64,000 nucleotides of DNA, from assembly GCA_951799425.1 (NCBI GenBank), contig OX637391.1, forward strand, positions 14,199,051 through 14,263,050, given 5' to 3'. Positions 12,087-22,911 of the stretch are shown here, piece after piece. The translations under genes and the position numbers were made by a program. Every line of letters begins with the position of its first letter. Position 1 is the first letter of the stretch. The notes under the pieces are model-generated. The model saw only the letters and a list, made by a program, of their open reading frames with translations. It ran no database searches and was not told the DNA's origin. Source of the stretch: Ilex aquifolium. Taxonomy: Eukaryota > Streptophyta > Magnoliopsida > Aquifoliales > Aquifoliaceae.

Positions 12087-13105
12087 TTTTGTTTGTGCTA
12101 TTGATGACACCTAGTCGATGCACGTGTTTCAGTAGATGAGCAAGTAACATACCGTGGAAAGGCCACTGTATCAACTTATAATGTATTGTGTGTATGTTCA
12201 TTTGACATGCGATTTACATTTATGCTCAGTGGGTGGGAAGGAATTGCTCAAGACTCAAGAGTGTTTTTTGAGTGTGTTACTAATTCAATCAACAAGTTTC
12301 CAATACCGACAGGAGGAAAATTTATTCATGGACTTCAGAAAAGTAATATATAAATGATATATTTTACAAATAATATACAAATGATATACTATATTTTACA
12401 ATGATATATTTTCACAAATAAATAATATATTGTGGATTCAGCTTATACAAACATGCCGGGTTTTTTGTCCCTTTACCGTGGCGGTGAGAGATATAACTTA
12501 CGTGAATATGGAGGTAGGGGTCAACAACTAACCGACAAAGAAGAGTTATTCAATTACTGCCACTCTTCACTTCAAAATATAATAGAGCATTGCTTTGGAG
12601 TACTAAAGGCTCGCTTCCCTATTCTCAAACTAATGCCTCCTTATCCCATAAGAATACAAAAATACATGCCTGATTTTTTGTCCCTTTACCGTGGCGGTGA
12701 GAGATATCACTTACGTGAATATAGAGGTAGGGGTCAACAACCAACCGACAAAGAAGAGTTATTAAATTACTGTCACTCTTCACTTCGAAATATAATAGAG
12801 CATTGTTTTGGAGTACTAAAGGCTCGCTTCCCTATTCTCAAACTAATGCCTCCTTATCCCATAAGAACGCAAAAATACATGCCCACAACAAGTTGTACCG
12901 TCCATAAATTCATTAGAACACATTCTTCATAAGATTGAATGTTTGTAGATATGAATGAAGATAATATGTTGATGATGGTAGAGGTGGTGCAAGATCTAGT
13001 TCACAGGCCCCAATTGAAATAGATATAACTCCGAGTCAGTTACGTGAAATAACTCATGTCAAAGATGGAATTGCCAATGAATTATGGGCATCAACTAATC
13101 ACTAA
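12087..13105 (+). pseudogene. PIF/Harbinger transposase (DDE_Tnp_4 type) with internal duplication
   Basis: The reading starts after a likely intron acceptor (TGATTATAG, ending 12086) with NFVCAIDDT, which corresponds to the 'GAIDGT' block holding the first catalytic Asp. It continues in another frame with YRGKATVSTYNVLCVCSFD and GWEGIAQDSRVF, the second Asp block, and then GGKFI near 12330. About 95 bp of AT-rich sequence interrupts before YIVDSAYTNMPGFL. From 12432 to 12932 one frame carries RGGERYNLREY...RGQQ and NIIEHCFGVLKARFPILK, the third catalytic acid block. That block is present twice because 213 bp (12451-12663 and 12664-12876) are tandemly duplicated in frame. A short tail, LREITHVKDGIANELWAS, ends at a TAA at 13103-13105. 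The frameshift between the first blocks, a stop after IDDT and the interruption make it a pseudogene. Confidence 0.75.
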
Positions 13106-13221
13106 TATATGTCCTACTTGGAATGGTATTAGAGTGGTGCTTAACTTGCAATGTTATGTTCAAATGATTATTATATCTAATTTTCCGTGGTTAATGGTAT
13201 TGAAACAGGAGTACTGCGTAC

Positions 13222-13360
13222 AATGACACCTATTGGCCCTTCATACTTATGTGGATCTGGTAATATTAATGTGTTGGTTACAAGGATCAAAATAAACAAT
13301 GATGGACTTTTTTATCGTTGTCCACGATGGCGTGACCATGCCAATCATTTCTTTTGGGTT
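13222..13360 (+). pseudogene. zf-GRF-like zinc finger remnant
   Basis: The translation reads LCGSGNINVLVTRIKINNDG, then LFYRCPRWRDHANHFFWVN. This follows the plant GRF-type zinc finger pattern (Cys pair, N-P-G-x-x-F-Y-x-C-P, F-F-x-W), but the first Cys pair and the last Cys are not intact. It stops after about 46 codons and lies between the transposase and the right transposon end. It may be a captured host fragment or a second transposon ORF; I cannot decide. Confidence 0.5.
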
Positions 13361-13908
13361 AATTAGTACGATGCACTCAGAGATGAATATGATGTCATCC
13401 CACAAGCCCAGTTAGGGGAGAGAGAGAGAGAGAAATTTAAATGGATCACAATTTTTATGTGTACTTGTGTTTTTAATTTGATCTTGTATTGTGCACTATT
13501 TTTCTTGGTATTTGTACTACTTGTTAGGATTTTAGTTAAATAAGTATGTCGTACTATTTTATTTCGTAGAATGTTTAACAATGAGATATATTAGTATGTT
13601 TAATGGCTTTAAGGATTTTCTATTATTTTGCTTTGTGCCTTATTTTATGGGTTGATGGATATATTGAGATAATGAATTTCGATGTGTTTATAGCACGGAG
13701 ATAATATAATGCTAAAATATGTGACAGAAATTAAAGTGATTACCAAATATGTTTTATGTTTTAACTTTTAGATTTTGTAAAACAAAAACTACAACTAAAC
13801 ATAATTTATGTTTCAACTTTTTATCACAAAAAAATAATAAAAATTGATTATGTTTTTTTTTTAAAAAAAAAAAATATTAAAACGGAAACGTTACCAAACA
13901 CACCCTAA

Positions 13909-14295
13909 ATTGTGCAAGCTGGACTAAAGCATTGAGACCACAGGTTTAGTAATTAAAATCTGGTCTACTAGCTCCGAAGTTGTGATTTTAAACCAGAGGG
14001 CAACCATGGCTGAAAAATTAGTGAATACCAATATGATACTAGATCATGACTCATTGATCTCCCATAGGATAGAAGCCAAGCTTGATTAACTCAATTCGGC
14101 ATATAGCTCTAGTTCTACATTATGTTTGATGCCTTCCCAAGACAAACAAAAGTCAAGTAGGACTAAAACAAACACCAAAAATGGGAGGGATATACACATT
14201 CAAGAAATAAGAAAGAAAACATCTACATCGAATTATTGGGAGTTTAGCATGAAACAGACTAGTAAATTCTCAATCATCGCTATTCATTTTCTTTC
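13909..14295. other. Intergenic, downstream of the SCPL gene
   Basis: About 390 bases with no coding signal that I can support. The 67-codon frame at 14126-14329 has no recognisable features and overlaps the likely 3' UTR of the minus-strand gene. Confidence 0.4.
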
Positions 14296-14301
14296 TTTAT
14301 T
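14296..14301 (-). terminator. Likely polyadenylation signal of the SCPL gene
   Basis: Plus-strand TTTATT reads AATAAA on the minus strand, about 85 nt downstream of the SCPL stop codon. Plant near-upstream elements are often degenerate, so this is a plausible but not decisive site. Confidence 0.4.
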
Positions 14302-14384
14302 GATTGTTCACTGCGGTGCACATTCATAGTACTGAAGTACTACTTCATCTAAAGTTACGGGCCAAAATCTACTGGACCAACTAA

Positions 14385-16007
14385 TTATGCATGGGGCCTA
14401 GGAAGCGGGGACCCATTTAGAAATGACCGGAACAATGTAAGGGCTTGCGACGGGGACGTGAATGGGACCTCATGGGCTGCGCCCCTAACGGTGGCATATG
14501 TGAGCAATGTTACATTCTTCCCTTCTCTTAGGCCACCAAATGATTGAGACCATCCTCCAACCTGCAAAGATTATCCTACTTCCAATCAAAAACATGTTCC
14601 TATCAAATCTCGTGTTTGGTGTTCGTGTCGTATTTGTCTAAGTAAAAGACAATTTATTAACAAATAATTCATACAATACTAGATTATGAAAGCTCGTTTT
14701 GAAATGATGTTACCAACAACAGTATTAGAACAAGTTATTTGATCATGGGAGAGTGATCTTCATATATACCTGCTTCTTGTCATACCAAGTACCATATTCC
14801 GTGAAGGTGCTTAGCTTCAACTCTTTCGCGAGATTTTTAGCAATAATCCTTGTTTGAGTGAGAGGTATTATTGTATCTTGGTCTCCGCTGTACAAAATAA
14901 ATCCACTCACAAAATTCATAAAAATCTCGAGCGAGACAAGTTTTTTTTTTTGAAAAGATCAAGTTAAAACAATTTATTAAACATAATTAAAACAAAACCA
15001 AGAAGGAGAAACAGAAATGGTCGGTTGAATACCTGTAAAGCCAGATGGGAATACCTTCCTTTAACAGATCTGATACGAGGGGTATGAGGTTCATGTCCAA
15101 GTTCTCTTCGTCATATACAAGAGGCCTGCAAAATTTCATCCCAAGTCACGTCCTTGATCCAAATGCACCTGATGTCTTCATATATCCGCATGCTTATTTG
15201 TGTGCAGTCTGGTCAATGAACTGAATTTTAATCTGAATCCAATTAGGCGGATAGAGATTCGTTTTTTAAATGATTATCTGAATTTGAATTTAAATATGTT
15301 CATACTCGTGGATTTGAATTTGAATTTTAAATTTATCAATATTTGATAAGGTTATACTGTAATTTTAATAATTATCATGTAATTATAATGAACTAGCATT
15401 GGCCCCATGCGATGCATGGAAATTGCATACATCTCCTTCCTCCCTCCCCGTCCACCTTTCCCTTGCTTTTTTTTTTTTTTCCTATTGTCATCATATCATT
15501 TAAAAAGTTGGATAGAAAATTATTTTAAAAACAATTATGGTGATAAAATAATTATGTAAAATTATGGCAGTGAAACTATGTTTCTAAAAAATTTAAATTA
15601 GTGGCTCATTTTTAAAAAAAAAAAAATACATTTGAATGAGTGATTGTTAATTAGTGGGATATAGGGGTAGTTACATGAGACATGTGTTAGAATATAACTG
15701 GTTAAGTGATAATTAAATAATTAAAAATTCTAAGAAAAAAGGAAGTGAAAGGGAAGACTTTTCAAGCCACTTTCCACATAATTTGATTGTTTTATATATA
15801 CATAGATTTATCACGTAATTTAATGATTATTTTTTAAAATTGAGTTAAAATTTAGATGTGATTTGTTAAAATCAGCTCTAGTTATTTGGCGCGGGGCGGG
15901 GCGGGTCAGCCATTCAAATCGAATCTCCGATTCATATATTGACTCTAAAATCAGGCATTCAATCGATTGATTAGCCTATATATATATATATATTCGATTG
16001 ATTAGCC

Positions 16008-16065
<58 letters not shown>

Positions 16066-17868
16066 GAGAGAGAACCCTAAACAAAAGTCCCAATGGAATG
16101 GGAGGTTTGTTGTGTTAGCATGGAGAGCCTTCTGAACTTGAGGTTTGTTTAGATATTTAAGAATCCTGGATTTTAGGCATGGATCTGCTTTGGTTTCCCT
16201 CCTAGCAATCTGTTCAAAGCAACACAAACGTATCATAGGAGAAACCGTTTAGCATTCTTTAATCAACCCTAGTAAAATGGAAAAGAAAGAAAAAAACAAT
16301 CGATGATAGACAAATTGTACCATTGCATTTATCTTCTGATGAAGCCCTTTTGGTTTGAATTGCATACTGGTGCTTGATAAGCATTCATGCAGAAGCAGAT
16401 CGTCGCGAGCAATATCATCGCCAATTTCATACTCAATTCTATTAAACACGTCATTGCATTCCTAAGAAAAGCGTGTCAATCAAAATCATGTCGTGTCATA
16501 TTTATTTTGTGTCATTTCAGGGCATATCGTGTTTATCTATGGGTAACTCACCTGAGACCATTGACTGTGAGCATACTCCCTCATGTACTTGGAGTCATTA
16601 CAAACTGTCCTCTCCAAAGTTAATGTGTGATCCGATATTGCACCATGTGACCACAGATAATCACCAGCAAGTACACTAATGTCTAGGTCTAAAAGTGGAT
16701 TTCCAAGCTGCAAACAAAGAACGAATTGAGTAAAGAAAACCCATGAAATTTGCAAAAGAAAAGAAAATAATTAGGTTTTTTTTTTTTATTGTTCAGTACA
16801 GCAATTGCTTTGAGCTTGATGGGTCTATTGTTTGGCTTCTGATTATGCTCAAGCAACAATGCTGCAAGTTGTGGAAGGTAGTGCCCTGCATCAAAATCGA
16901 ATATACCCGAATTAATAAGTACATGAATTAATTAAATGAAAGAGAGAACACTTGAATTATATATTTTCATTTTGTTAACTACCTGCATAGCTTTCTCCTG
17001 TTAAGAAAAAATCAGAATCTTTATACAGAGGAAATTCTTCCAACCAGTTGATAATGAATCTCAAATTATCCTCAGCTGGCATGAGCAACAAAATGTCAAA
17101 ATCTAGAAAGTATCCACGGGACGAAACATAAAATTTTCAATCAAAAAATAAAATTTAATAAATAAAAGCCTGCATACCGGTCCTAGTATCATTCCACCAA
17201 ATGTAGTTCGAGCTTGTGTTTGTGTAGGAAAATCCAACTCCAATAGGGGATTCAACGTACAACATATTAGATTCTGTCCAAGATTTCAAAGCAGAGAGAA
17301 ATTCTCTATATACTGTCAAAACTTCTTCACTCATTCAGAAAGGTAGACTTCAAAAATTTGATTAATTAAGAAAACCAATCACCTAAATTCCAAGAATAGT
17401 TATTCTTGACCAGCAGTCCATTTTCTCCAACTTTAAATGGACCATGTTCATGGAATGCACCAAAACCAAGGGAAGAACAGCCAGGGCCTAGTGTCACAGT
17501 TTTATTTTGATAATCATAATAAAAGAAGAAACAAGAAAAAGGGTCATTAGCGTTTATATTAGTGGTATAACCTATGACAAAAATCACAAGAAAAAAAAAA
17601 AAAGAGTAATTCTATTTTGAGCAAATTGATCGGCTAAACCTCCATTGAGCCACAATGTCAAGGGACGTGAAAGTGGGTCGCCTGATTCGGCTTCCACGAA
17701 GTAGTAGAATAAAGCTCGGCCATGTCGAGCATCGGTCACAATGTAGCCTGAGTATTGCTTAAATAAAACATTAGAGGGCTGTCCTGGGAGTGCTGTTATA
17801 AACTCAGCTCCACAGTTGGAGAAGTATAGGAAGAGCAAAAGGATGGCTCCCAAAAACTTGAAAGCCAT
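14385..17868 (-). CDS. SCPL45: Serine carboxypeptidase-like protein, SCPL45 type (11 exons, intact)
   Basis: Peptidase family S10, secreted or vacuolar; the natural substrate of this group is not established. Exons on the minus strand: 17868-17640, 17487-17383, 17273-17178, 17075-16983, 16885-16800, 16707-16552, 16461-16321, 16209-16076, 15125-15033, 14887-14770, 14561-14385. They total 1428 nt, which is 475 residues plus TAA, close to the usual family length. All introns are GT...AG. Residues 1-20 form a hydrophobic signal peptide ([20 protein letters not shown]). Then come [28 protein letters not shown] (oxyanion region), [19 protein letters not shown] (nucleophile Ser172), SGDQD (378-382) and GAAHEVP (His447). 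Exon 8 ends GG|GTTCTC, a weak donor joined directly to a CT repeat. Intron 8 (about 950 bp) also holds a Helitron. The neighbours are transposons, and I see no TATA box upstream. The gene symbol follows similarity to Arabidopsis SCPL45 recalled from memory. Confidence 0.9.
15393..15806 (-). mobile_element. Short non-autonomous Helitron in SCPL intron 8
   Basis: On the minus strand it starts TCTATGTATATATAAAAC and ends with a hairpin (CCATGCATCGCATGG) followed by GGCCAATGCTAG. These are the 5' TC and 3' hairpin plus CTRR ends of Helitrons. The preceding base is A and the following base is T, as expected for insertion between A and T. It is 414 bp with no ORF. It lies fully inside an intron, on the same strand as the gene. 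Confidence 0.7.
15977..16073. repeat. Compound microsatellite (TA)n-(GA)n touching the SCPL exon 8 donor
   Basis: Two copies of a unit with ATTCGATTGATTAGCC followed by a TA run, then about 45 bp of GA. On the minus strand the CT run begins three bases inside intron 8, so the donor sequence merges into the repeat. Length variation here could affect splicing of exon 8 (inference). Confidence 0.85.
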
Positions 17869-20126
17869 GAGAGAGAGAGAGAGAGAGCATAGCTACTGCG
17901 GTAAGATTCTGGTTATTACTAGGAGGATGGCATTGATGCTATCGGATTATTGGTTGTTTTTTCCTTCTTCCTTTTTTTAGTTTCATCAAAGTTTCCTCAA
18001 GATCCTTGTATATGTCAGTTACAGTTAGGACTTAAGGCCCCAGTGAAGTGCTGGCCCTGCAAATCTGTAAAGAGTAACAGGCCTAACAATTTTAAACCGT
18101 CCGATTGGAATACATTGAGGACCCCTCTGAAAAAAACCTCGTAGAATAAAGAACACAATGGAAAGAGACAAAGCATTCGACTCACAGTCGATACCATGTG
18201 TGCCTGCTATATTGTTATTGTCATACCATAGTCATACATTGGCTAAATGCTAACTTAAAGTTGTGGTTTTTTCTTCACACTATGCTTGAGTAAACGACAA
18301 GCTTGACCTTAGAAATATCAGTTGATATTGTTGGAATTGATGAGTAGCTTTACTGGCAACATTAGTTTCCTAATTCCACAAGGTATCTCCTTTCATTTTG
18401 GTTCACTGGCATTCTCTTGCTTCATGAATATGCATATTCATAAATTCCTAATCTTTTATTTGTTGTTTCACACGTGAAAATTAGAGTTTACATGTTTGAC
18501 TTCATACTTGCATTTTACTTTCCCTTTATTTTTTTGGTTATATGTATTCATCCTATTTCTATATAGATGGATGACTTGACATATTATACAAGTTCATTGG
18601 TTCTAAAATTCTTTGCCTAGTTCGAAGGATACAACACAAAATTTTCTAGTTCAGGTAATTGATAAAATTCCTTGATAGCAGGTATTCATAAAAACTATAA
18701 AACGAGCTCTAAGCCCATCTTTCACTCATTACTTTGAACAAAAGGTTTGGACATACCAATCCTTGGAATCCATTTGAACTCAATAGAGACCAAATGATAT
18801 GTTATTGAATTAAAATCCCAATTTTTGTTTCTCCCTTTTAAGAGGTCTATTATGCTCCTCGTTCGGGTTTCTCTTCATTCCTATGTTATAGGTGATTGTT
18901 AGTTGTACCAGTGATTTACCATCTATGTGCAGTATACAGATAATAACAAATAATGAACAATTAAAAGAAATACTGCTACAACTTATAACTGAAACAGCTT
19001 CTACGAGGTTGCAGAATGTCAAGGCCCAAGGCTTTTAGTCTATTTATTGTTGATTATACCCCTGAATTTGCAGCACAGCAAATCTCGACCCATGTCTCCT
19101 CCTTTCCCGTGTCTAGATCAAAGGGAACATATAATCCAGAAAATTCAATTAAGTGTAGGAGAGGGCAGGTTTTGGCACACGGTAAAATTATTCTATTGTG
19201 GCATAGACATAATAAGTCTGTTTGGAACTGACTGAAATAAGTTGATTTTATAGGCTTTTGAGTAAAATAAGTTAGGTCCGTTTTGACCTGGTCTTCTAGA
19301 CCAGCTTATGCAGTTTTATAGACAAAAAAAAACTTATTTAAGCTGATTCAAGAAGTTGATTTTGTGGATTTTTTCTTCTCGTTTTTTGGAGTTTTGTTAC
19401 GGGTCCTACATAACTTTTTAATTTATTATATTCATAAAATATTATTAGTGACGTAAAAAAATTTAAAAGAGCAATGCAACATGTACTTAAAATGTAGATT
19501 TAAATATAGACTTAATCAATCACTATCATTGATTTCATTGTGGATCCCAGCATTTATTAGGACCCACTACCTATTCAATGATTGTGATTGATCAAGTCTA
19601 TATTTTAAGTCCACATACCATTATGTATAATATATACATCTATGTAAATTTTTTTTTTAAATTTTGACACAAAAAAGATAAAGAAATTTGAAAGTCACTC
19701 TAAATAAATTTTTTCAACTTTTTAAAGAACATCCCAAATGGATTTGGAGGTTTTTTTAACTCTTGACTTTTTTGCGGAACTTTTCAAAGTGTAATTTCTC
19801 ACCTAAAACAACAACTCCAAACAAGCCAAATATGTTCGAGTCACGAAAACAATATCTTCATGCAATAAGGGGGGGGGGGGGGGTGCATACTTTAACTCTC
19901 ACCCCATCCTACAATAACAAAAGACTCGTACACTTGATTACTTTTTTCACATAATGAGAATCTTATAACACATTGTCGAAGGTCAAGGCCAACCAAAAAT
20001 TGAATTTTAGTTACGAAATGTTGAGTTTCAGTCAATTAGAAGAGTTATTGTATATAGAGTAGACTCTTCACTGTGGGGGGATTTCTCACTCGTATTTCAT
20101 TGGGTTCCTTACAGTTTCTCATCAAG
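17869..20126. other. Intergenic region upstream of SCPL
   Basis: About 2.2 kb. A GA run (17869-17887) lies in the probable SCPL 5' UTR. I see no gene. Other landmarks are a fold-back repeat (19481-19617) and a run of 15 G residues (19869-19883). The block 19215-19825 starts near CTGTTTGGAAC and ends near TCCAAACAAGCC, which could be degenerate MITE ends. Confidence 0.5.
19481..19617. repeat. Fold-back (inverted) repeat, MITE-like
   Basis: The left arm (19481-19533) and right arm (19574-19617) are imperfect reverse complements; for example, ATATAGACTTAATCAATCAC faces GTGATTGATCAAGTCTATAT. The arms are about 45 nt around a loop of about 40 nt. The family is unknown and no clear target duplication was seen. 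Confidence 0.6.
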
Positions 20127-20131
20127 TTCAT

Positions 20132-21270
20132 TGATGGGACACTTCAGAGAATCAGCAAGGAGTCGACACGTGTCCTCGGCGTTGTAAACGCGGGAGTCCC
20201 AAAGACTGACACGTGTCTTCGGCATACATCTCCTCGGAGCACTCAGATTCAGACACGTGTCCTCGGCACTAAAGGTCCCTCGGTTCCATCTGTGATTGAC
20301 ACGTGTCCTCGGCACAAAAGGTCCCCTTGGCTTCGTATGCATGCGACACGTGTCCTTGGCACAAAAGGGTTCTGTAGAGTCTCTGCGAGTGACACGTGTC
20401 CTCGACATACCTCACCTCGGGGTGCTTAAATTGTGACATGTGTCCTCGGTGTGACTACGTCCCCGAGGTCCATTTCCAAACACATCATCTAGGCTCCAAG
20501 TCCCCAAGACATAGGTGGTAGATTGACAGCTATCGTTACTTGGAATTAAAATTGGTCAATAATCATTGACTTGCCTTCCCAAAGCAGTCAGAATGACAGA
20601 GGAGACAGACCTATAACCAATGACGATGTTACATATGGCATAGAGCAACGAATCAGGGGCCAATAGACGAAGATGCCTTTACTCATGCGCAGCCATTACA
20701 GTGAAGCATTAAATAATCCCTCAAGAGGATGGGGCGTATTTAATGCTCGAAAATTTTAAAAGGAATAACATTAAGTGTTCGGGAGCCTGAGCATTTAATG
20801 CCTAAGCTTCTTCCATGCAAAATGGAAGGTGCTCATTCCAAGGACTGAACAGCGCCCACTGCCTTCCAAATGGGCCAATGTGGGACTTCTTCTTCAAGGG
20901 GCCCACTTTCCAGTAATGATTACCTCCTTGGAGGTATAAGTAGCTCTATAAAACTCAAAGCAACGGTATGCAACTCTCATTCAAGCAATAGAACAGTGAA
21001 TTTACACCACTCTCTCACGTATTGACTTGACCGTCGGAGGGGTTACGCCGGAAAACACTCCAGCGTCCTTCTAACTCTCTTTTTTGAGTGACAGCATCCA
21101 TTTTGACATGTCAGAATCGCGCGAACTACTGGAAAAGTAATTCATCACCATTCCTTATACCGTTTCTCATCCCCGTTTGCTTTAGGATCATCGACTTTCC
21201 AGGTAATACTCGTGTTCACCAAGGGAGAGATCTGTCCATTTATTTTATTGTGTGAAAATCACCATGCACA
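20132..21270 (+). repeat. Left LTR of the Tat/Retand-like element
   Basis: 1139 bp. The U3 part holds the G-box repeat array, and a TATA box (CTATAAAAC, near 20945) marks the start of R. It ends ATGCACA, followed by the primer-binding region. It is about 45 bp longer than the right LTR because of one extra repeat unit. Confidence 0.9.
20163..20455 (+). promoter_or_regulatory. Tandem G-box array in left LTR U3
   Basis: Seven units of about 45 bp, each centred on GACACGTGTC or a one-base variant followed by CTCGGC. The core CACGTG is the plant G-box/ABRE bound by bZIP and bHLH factors (known for the motif). That it drives this LTR is inference. The array is part of an old element, about 500 bp upstream of its TATA box. 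Confidence 0.7.
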
Positions 21271-21271
21271 A

Positions 21272-21291
21272 TTTGGCAATGTCTGTGGGAA
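21272..21291 (+). other. Primer-binding region of the Tat/Retand-like element
   Basis: TTTGGCAATGTCTGTGGGAA directly follows the left LTR. It corresponds to the TTTGGCGCCGTCTGTGGG phrase that is typical after the 5' LTR of plant Tat/Retand elements. Confidence 0.65.
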
Positions 21292-21317
21292 ACAACCAAG
21301 TTTTCTTAAGACAGTGA

Positions 21318-22911
21318 CCATGGTGAATACCCGTCAAAAAGGGTAGGGTCCTCAGCAAAGGGAAATGGATGTACTGGCTCCTTTCGTATCAAGAATGGAG
21401 GATCATGTTGAAAGCGTCAACAAAGAACTTTTGATCCGTTCGAGGAAAAGAACCCACCAAACTGAACTGAGTTTTGGGGGCGAAAAAGACGGTACCTTAG
21501 CCCATCAACTCATCGATCTTATTGAAGAACGATTGGGAGACCGATTGCGGCAGATAAAGAAAAATAACGTGAACGTCCTTAACAGACTCGACGTGTTTGC
21601 ATTTTCTGGCATAGGATCTCGAAGCTTACGACCTTCTAAGGAGCCCTCCGCCAAGGAGGTAGGAGCTGGTGACTTGAGGAATCGCCTGAGTGGCAGAGTA
21701 GAGGGCTCCAAGGCTCCGAAAAGCCTGAGGGCCGAGGGACAGGACCCGGAGGTCCTAGCAAAGAAGATCAGACCTTTGGCGTGGAACGACCTCCGTAAAA
21801 AACTATCTGGAAGAGGGGGCGTGGAGGAGTCTGAGGTGGGGTCAACCCTCTCCATGAAGAACGGAGGAGCCGAGGGGCATGCTGCCCGACGCCGAGATGG
21901 AGAATGGAGACTGAGAAAGAAGACACCAAGAGGATGGGGAAGATCTCAGGACTAAGTTGAACTTTATGAGGATAGACAAGTCCACCCCCGATGACGACAT
22001 GGATGACAAGGCTATCTTGTCACCATTCACCAAAAAATCATGAAAATAGAGGTACCAAAGAAGTTTGTGGTGCCGAGATTCAAGGTTTATGACGGACGTT
22101 CCGACCTGGAGGCTCACCTCCGACAGTACAAACAAATGATGTCCCTATACCACTCGGATCACAGGTTGTTGTATGAGCCTAGTTGATACGGCCATGAAGT
22201 GGTTCGAGACCCTTCCGCCAAATAGCATAGGGTCCTAGAGGGAGCTGACTAGATAATTCTCCGCAAGGTTCATCACGGGGAGCAAGTGCCCCAAAGATGT
22301 CGGGTCGTTGCTGACTCTCCCGATGGAAGGAAGGTGAAACACTCCATCAGTACGTCACTTGCTATTGGGAGGAGGTGAACGAGGCGGAAGGATGTTCAAA
22401 GGTCATGGTCGCAGCCTCTTTCAGACTTGGCCTCTTTAGGGACACAGATCTTTACACATCCTTAACAAAGAAGACACCAACGGACATGGGCGAGTTGATG
22501 GCCCAAATCAACAAGTACTCCAGGAGGGAGGATGAGCTGATGGGGAGTAAAGGTAAAAACTTGGCCCTAAAGAAAAAGGGGAAGGAGAAGGAGGGAGACC
22601 CTCCTAAGATAGGTTTGATCTCGGTGTCGGGAAACTCCTTCAAAGGGACCCACACCATATTCAAAGAACCCATCTACAAGTTGCTATATAAAATCCAGAA
22701 GGAGACCTTTTTTAAGTGGCCACCCAAGATGCAAGGTGATCCGTCCACCAGGAACCAGAATTCGAGGTGTTTGTACCACAAGGATGTGGGGCACCTCACC
22801 AAAGATTGCCGAGTTTACAAATCCTTCTTGGAGAAGTTGGTACATGAGGGATACCTCAAGGAGTACATTAAAGAGGATCTGCCGAGGGAGACACACATTG
22901 CCGAGGACTAG
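21318..22911 (+). pseudogene. gag remnant of the Tat/Retand-like element
   Basis: The N-terminal part (from about 21365) is charged and helical. The conserved retrotransposon gag segment lies around 22080-22440. The C-terminal part (22375-22911) ends with a CX4C-like knuckle (CLYHKDVGHLTKDC) followed by LKEYIKED, a pattern usual for this lineage. It is a fossil and is broken. Confidence 0.75.

Larger units (their letters stand above)
12087..13905 (+). mobile_element. PIF/Harbinger DNA transposon remnant
   Basis: Contains PIF/Harbinger transposase sequence (12087-13105), a zf-GRF-like remnant (13222-13360) and a right terminal sequence ACGTTACCAAACACACCC ending at 13905. That end is followed by TAA, matching the 3-bp TTA/TAA target preference of the superfamily. 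I did not find the left terminal repeat; the left end is either lost or hidden in 11900-12086, where copia-like sequence fades out. Confidence 0.6.

Noticed and set aside
15976-16236. An 86-codon ORF with a Leu-Ser run and YIYIYIY end
   Set aside because: It is SCPL exon 8 read through the intron into the CT/TA microsatellite; only its first part is coding.
20073-20429. Overlapping ORFs of 118 and 99 codons with repeated TRVLGTKG-type peptides
   Set aside because: They are translations of the tandem G-box array in the LTR, open on both strands.
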